In this document: in pieces, positions 61,266-64,000 of the stretch | Position numbering within the stretch: position 1 is the first letter of the stretch | Layout of the letters: every line of letters starts with the position of its first letter | Assembly (NCBI RefSeq): GCF_963378075.1 | Contig: NZ_OY726394.1 | Span: 620,001 to 684,000 of the forward strand | Length of the DNA stretch: 64,000 bases | Direction of reading: 5' to 3' | From: Mycolicibacter sp. MU0083 | GTDB lineage: Bacteria > Actinomycetota > Actinomycetes > Mycobacteriales > Mycobacteriaceae | Made by a program: the position numbers and the translations under genes | Notes under the pieces: model-generated | Databases searched by the model: none | What the model was told of the DNA's origin: nothing | What the model saw: the letters and a program-made list of their open reading frames with translations, nothing else

Positions 61266-62570
61266 GTGTCGGCCAGAACAACCTCAAACGAATCGACTAC
61301 CTATGATGTGATCGTCGTCGGCGGCGGATTCGCCGGCGTGGCCGCCACGAAATTCCTTGGCAAAGCAGGCGTGCGGACATTGCTGATCGACCGGAACAAC
61401 TATCAGCAGTTCCAGCCGCTGCTGTATCAAGTTGCCACGGCGCAACTTCCGGGCACCGACGTCGCGGCGCCGTTGCGCACCTTGTTCCGTCGGCACAAGA
61501 GCGTCCGTGTGCTCACCGCCGAGGTGACGGCGGTGAATGCACGTGATCGCTCGGTGACGCTCGCGGACGGGACCGCCTATTCGTCCCGGATTCTGGTGCT
61601 TGCCACCGGCGCTGAAGTCAACTTCTTCGGCACGCCGGGCGCCGCCGAATACAGCTACCCGCTGTACTCCCTCGATGACGCCACCAGGCTGGGGTCCGCC
61701 CTCGTTGCCGAGCTCGACGATCGAGACGCTGCACTCGCCGACGGCACGACCACCGAGCCCCGCAGCGTGGTCGTGGTCGGCGGGGGTCCGACCGGCGTCG
61801 AGACTGCGGGCGCCATCGCCGAAGCGCTCAAGAGGGTTGTACCGCATTACTTTTCCGACCAGGTGGCTCAACAGTTCTCGGTCCACCTCGTCGACCTCGG
61901 ACCGACCGTGCTGGCGCCGTTCTCGGCGAAGTCGCAGGCCTACGCGCACGAGAAACTGGACCAGCTCGGTGTCCGGTTCCACCTCAAGACGGGAGTCAAC
62001 GAGATCCATGAGGACCATGTGGTGCTCTCGGATGGATCAACGCTGATGGCAGATACCGTCATCTGGGCGGGCGGACTGAAGGCGCAGTCGGTCATCGGCA
62101 CCGCCGGGCTTCCTACCGGCCGCGGCGGACGCCTCGATGTGAGCCCCGACCTGACCGTCCCCAACGCTGAGGGTGTCTATGCACTGGGGGACTCCGCCAA
62201 CATCCCCGACGGAAACGGGCAGAGCTTGCCACAGCTCGGCGCGGTTGCCATGCAGGCCGGCAAGTGGGCGGGCAAGAACATCGTCGCCGACCTCAACGGC
62301 CAACCTCGCACGCCCTTCAACTACGTCGACAAAGGATTCATGGCGATGATCGGCCGCGGGGCGGCAGTCGCCGAACTCGGCACGGGCCGAAAGCAACTGG
62401 ACGGCCCACTGGCTTTCGCGAGCTGGCTCGCCGTCCACGACGCCCTGTTGCCCAGGTGGGCGCAGCGCACCGACGCGGTTGCCAACTGGTCGCGCGACTA
62501 CCTCACCAACAGTCGGTCGGCTTTCATGGTCGGCACCGGTGAGTCAGGGCAAGGGGTTTCGGATCGCTAG
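61266..62570 (+). CDS. NAD(P)/FAD-dependent oxidoreductase, type II NADH dehydrogenase-like
   Basis: 434 residues, GTG start with AAGGGG six bases upstream. Two dinucleotide motifs: FAD site VIVVGGGFAGVAATKFLG near residue 15 and NAD site VVVVGGGPTGVETAGAIAEAL near 170, then FAD-contact EGVYALGDSANI near 300. Shape and length fit NDH-2 enzymes that feed electrons to menaquinone, but the C-terminal membrane helix is weak (FASWLAVHDALLPRWAQRT), so a soluble ferredoxin-reductase-like role is possible. Divergent from the HAD-ohyA operon. Confidence 0.83.
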   Translation: MSARTTSNESTTYDVIVVGGGFAGVAATKFLGKAGVRTLLIDRNNYQQFQPLLYQVATAQLPGTDVAAPLRTLFRRHKSVRVLTAEVTAVNARDRSVTLADGTAYSSRILVLATGAEVNFFGTPGAAEYSYPLYSLDDATRLGSALVAELDDRDAALADGTTTEPRSVVVVGGGPTGVETAGAIAEALKRVVPHYFSDQVAQQFSVHLVDLGPTVLAPFSAKSQAYAHEKLDQLGVRFHLKTGVNEIHEDHVVLSDGSTLMADTVIWAGGLKAQSVIGTAGLPTGRGGRLDVSPDLTVPNAEGVYALGDSANIPDGNGQSLPQLGAVAMQAGKWAGKNIVADLNGQPRTPFNYVDKGFMAMIGRGAAVAELGTGRKQLDGPLAFASWLAVHDALLPRWAQRTDAVANWSRDYLTNSRSAFMVGTGESGQGVSDR

Positions 62571-62608
62571 GGATGCCGAGTGGCGATCAGCGTGATAGGA
62601 GATGGGTC

Positions 62609-64000
62609 GTGGGCGAACGCATCCGGATAGGTGACTGGGCCGGCGGCATTCCCGACCAGCCCGCCAGCGTTCCGTCGGTGCGCATCGGACGGCGCTGGTT
62701 CAGCACGCTGTGGCTGCTGCCGTTGACCGTGGTGACGCTGGTCCTCGGCGTTGCCATTGCGCATCATCTGCGGCAGTACGGCTGGATGCAGGAGTTCATC
62801 CTGCGCTATCCGGGCACGGTGGCTCCCCGCGGGCAGATAGAACCGGGACTGCCGGCCTGGCTGCGCTGGAGTCATCTTTTCAACCTCGTTTTCATGATGT
62901 TCATCATTCGGGCCGGCCTGCAGATATTGGCGGATCATCCGCGGCTGTACCTGAACCCCGGCAGCACACCGGGAACCGCCTGGCTGCGGTTGCGCGGCCC
63001 CATCCCGCCGGATCGACTACACGCCACCGATCCGACGAAAGAGTGGACTGCCAAGGACGATTCGGTGTCGCTGCCAGGCTGGGTGGGACTGCCCGGTGTC
63101 CGGCACACCATCGGTTTGGCCCGCTGGTGGCACTTCACCTTCGATGGACTGTGGCTGCTCAACGGGGCGTTCTTCTACATCATGTTGTTCGCCACCGGCC
63201 AGTGGCGCCGCATCGTCCCGCAGACGTGGGACGTGATCCCCCATGCGCTGTCCACCGCGGTGCAGTATCTTTCCCTGGATTTTCCCGTCAACGACGGCTT
63301 CCAGGCCTACAACAGTCTGCAGCTGATCGCCTACTTCCTCACGGTGTTCGTCTTCGCTCCGCTGGCATTCATCACCGGCATGCTGCAGGCCCCGGCGGTC
63401 GCGGCGCGGTTCGGATTGGCGAGCGGGCCGGCCAACCGGCAGGTCGCGCGGTCGCTGCACTTTCTGGTCCTGGTCTGGATGATCGTCTTCATCCTGATGC
63501 ACACCGTGATGGTCTATGCCACCGGCTTCGTCGGCAATCTGAACCACATCGTGTTCGGCACCGACACCGAATCCAACCGGGCGCTGGTGATCTATCTCGT
63601 CGTCATGGCGGTGATCGTCATGCTGTGGTTGGTGGCTTCGCCGTTCACCCTGCGCCACCCGCGGCTCGTGCAGCGTGTCGGGCGGCGCGCCGTTGGGTGG
63701 ATCAAGGGCCTCATGGAATGGATCCACCCCCGGGCGACCTACACCGAGCAGGACATCTCGCCGTACTTCTGGACCAACGGCGCGTTGCCGACCTCTCCGG
63801 AGTACCGCCGGCTGCGGGACGGTGGTTGGCGCGATTACACCCTGCGGATCGGTGGTTTGGTCGAGAACCCGATCGAACTGAGCTTTGCCGAGCTGCTCGC
63901 GATGGACAAGCATGAGCAGATCACCCAGCACTACTGCATCCAGGGCTGGTCGGGCATCGCCAAATGGGGTGGGGTGCGGATGTCGGATCTGCTCGATATC
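62609..64000 (+). CDS. Cytochrome b561-like membrane protein fused to sulfite-oxidase-type molybdopterin domain (cut by window end)
   Basis: 464 codons in the window with no stop. GTG 62609 is preceded by AGGAG. Residues about 30-365 form at least five membrane segments (LWLLPLTVVTLVLGVAIAHH; FNLVFMMFIIRAGLQIL; DGLWLLNGAFFYIMLF; AYFLTVFVFAPLAFI; HFLVLVWMIVFILMHTVMVY; LVVMAVIVMLWLV), with His residues placed to bind haem b. From about 385 a SUOX fold begins: PYFWTNGALP, then YTLRIGGLVENPIELSF and the molybdenum-ligand Cys in HYCIQGWSGIAKWGG. The likely function is a membrane-bound molybdoenzyme that passes electrons to or from the quinone pool. Confidence 0.82.
   Translation, partial: MGERIRIGDWAGGIPDQPASVPSVRIGRRWFSTLWLLPLTVVTLVLGVAIAHHLRQYGWMQEFILRYPGTVAPRGQIEPGLPAWLRWSHLFNLVFMMFIIRAGLQILADHPRLYLNPGSTPGTAWLRLRGPIPPDRLHATDPTKEWTAKDDSVSLPGWVGLPGVRHTIGLARWWHFTFDGLWLLNGAFFYIMLFATGQWRRIVPQTWDVIPHALSTAVQYLSLDFPVNDGFQAYNSLQLIAYFLTVFVFAPLAFITGMLQAPAVAARFGLASGPANRQVARSLHFLVLVWMIVFILMHTVMVYATGFVGNLNHIVFGTDTESNRALVIYLVVMAVIVMLWLVASPFTLRHPRLVQRVGRRAVGWIKGLMEWIHPRATYTEQDISPYFWTNGALPTSPEYRRLRDGGWRDYTLRIGGLVENPIELSFAELLAMDKHEQITQHYCIQGWSGIAKWGGVRMSDLLDI

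Overview
The window looks like the chromosome of a Mycobacterium-group actinomycete (Mycobacteriaceae). It is very GC rich, with many GTG starts and 1-14 base gene overlaps. It carries hadABC (mycolic acid FAS-II dehydratase), two mycolic acid methyltransferases, mkl/mceG, sigL-rslA and mpt53. The blocks recDBC, glyoxalase II-like gene, tRNA-Thr/Met, rpmG, hadABC, tRNA-Trp, secE, nusG, rplK, rplA, mmaA, lipG, ubiB-like gene, alpha-mannosidase, ROK kinase, rplJL, TetR, carotenoid oxygenase, mkl, rpoB, rpoC follow the order I remember from the M. tuberculosis Rv0629c-Rv0668 segment. The species cannot be fixed from the window alone.

Layout. 1-3.8 kb, minus strand: a secreted or membrane serine protease; a region-4-only sigma factor fragment; one open frame joining an anti-sigma zinc domain to a complete carotenoid oxygenase; then genuine sigL and the start of rslA. 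Both sigma-type operons have a TGAACC-N16-CGT promoter. 3.9-12.3 kb: a 44-residue membrane peptide behind a palindromic operator, a NERD-helicase, an NTF2-like protein with an SDR, an atypical zinc-ribbon SDR, prfC, a NYN protein, a small membrane protein and a VapBC pair. 12.3-20.7 kb: recC-recB-recD. 20.7-28.5 kb: accessory genes (zinc alcohol dehydrogenase overlapping a phosphofructokinase, RES/Xre toxin-antitoxin, CcdA-like protein with Mpt53-like thioredoxin, SRPBCC, cyanase, patatin, membrane protein) that separate recC from the conserved block.

28.5-58.5 kb is the conserved translation, transcription and cell-envelope block, with three tRNAs, an L10 leader, strong terminators and rpoBC. 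43.7-45.7 kb holds a small insertion: a DapB-like reductase, and an HxlR regulator divergent from a membrane protein. After rpoC the gene order no longer matches M. tuberculosis: an oleate hydratase operon with a hydroxyacyl dehydrogenase, a divergent type II NADH dehydrogenase-like flavoprotein, and a membrane-fused sulfite-oxidase-type molybdoenzyme cut by the window end.

The strongest candidate for something undescribed is the 0.9-2.8 kb segment. It looks like a degenerate or remodelled second copy of the SigL/RslA module in which the sigma factor has lost region 2 and the anti-sigma factor has had its membrane part replaced by a carotenoid cleavage oxygenase, while a SigL-like promoter of identical geometry is kept. 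No rRNA genes, CRISPR arrays, insertion sequences or phage genes were seen.
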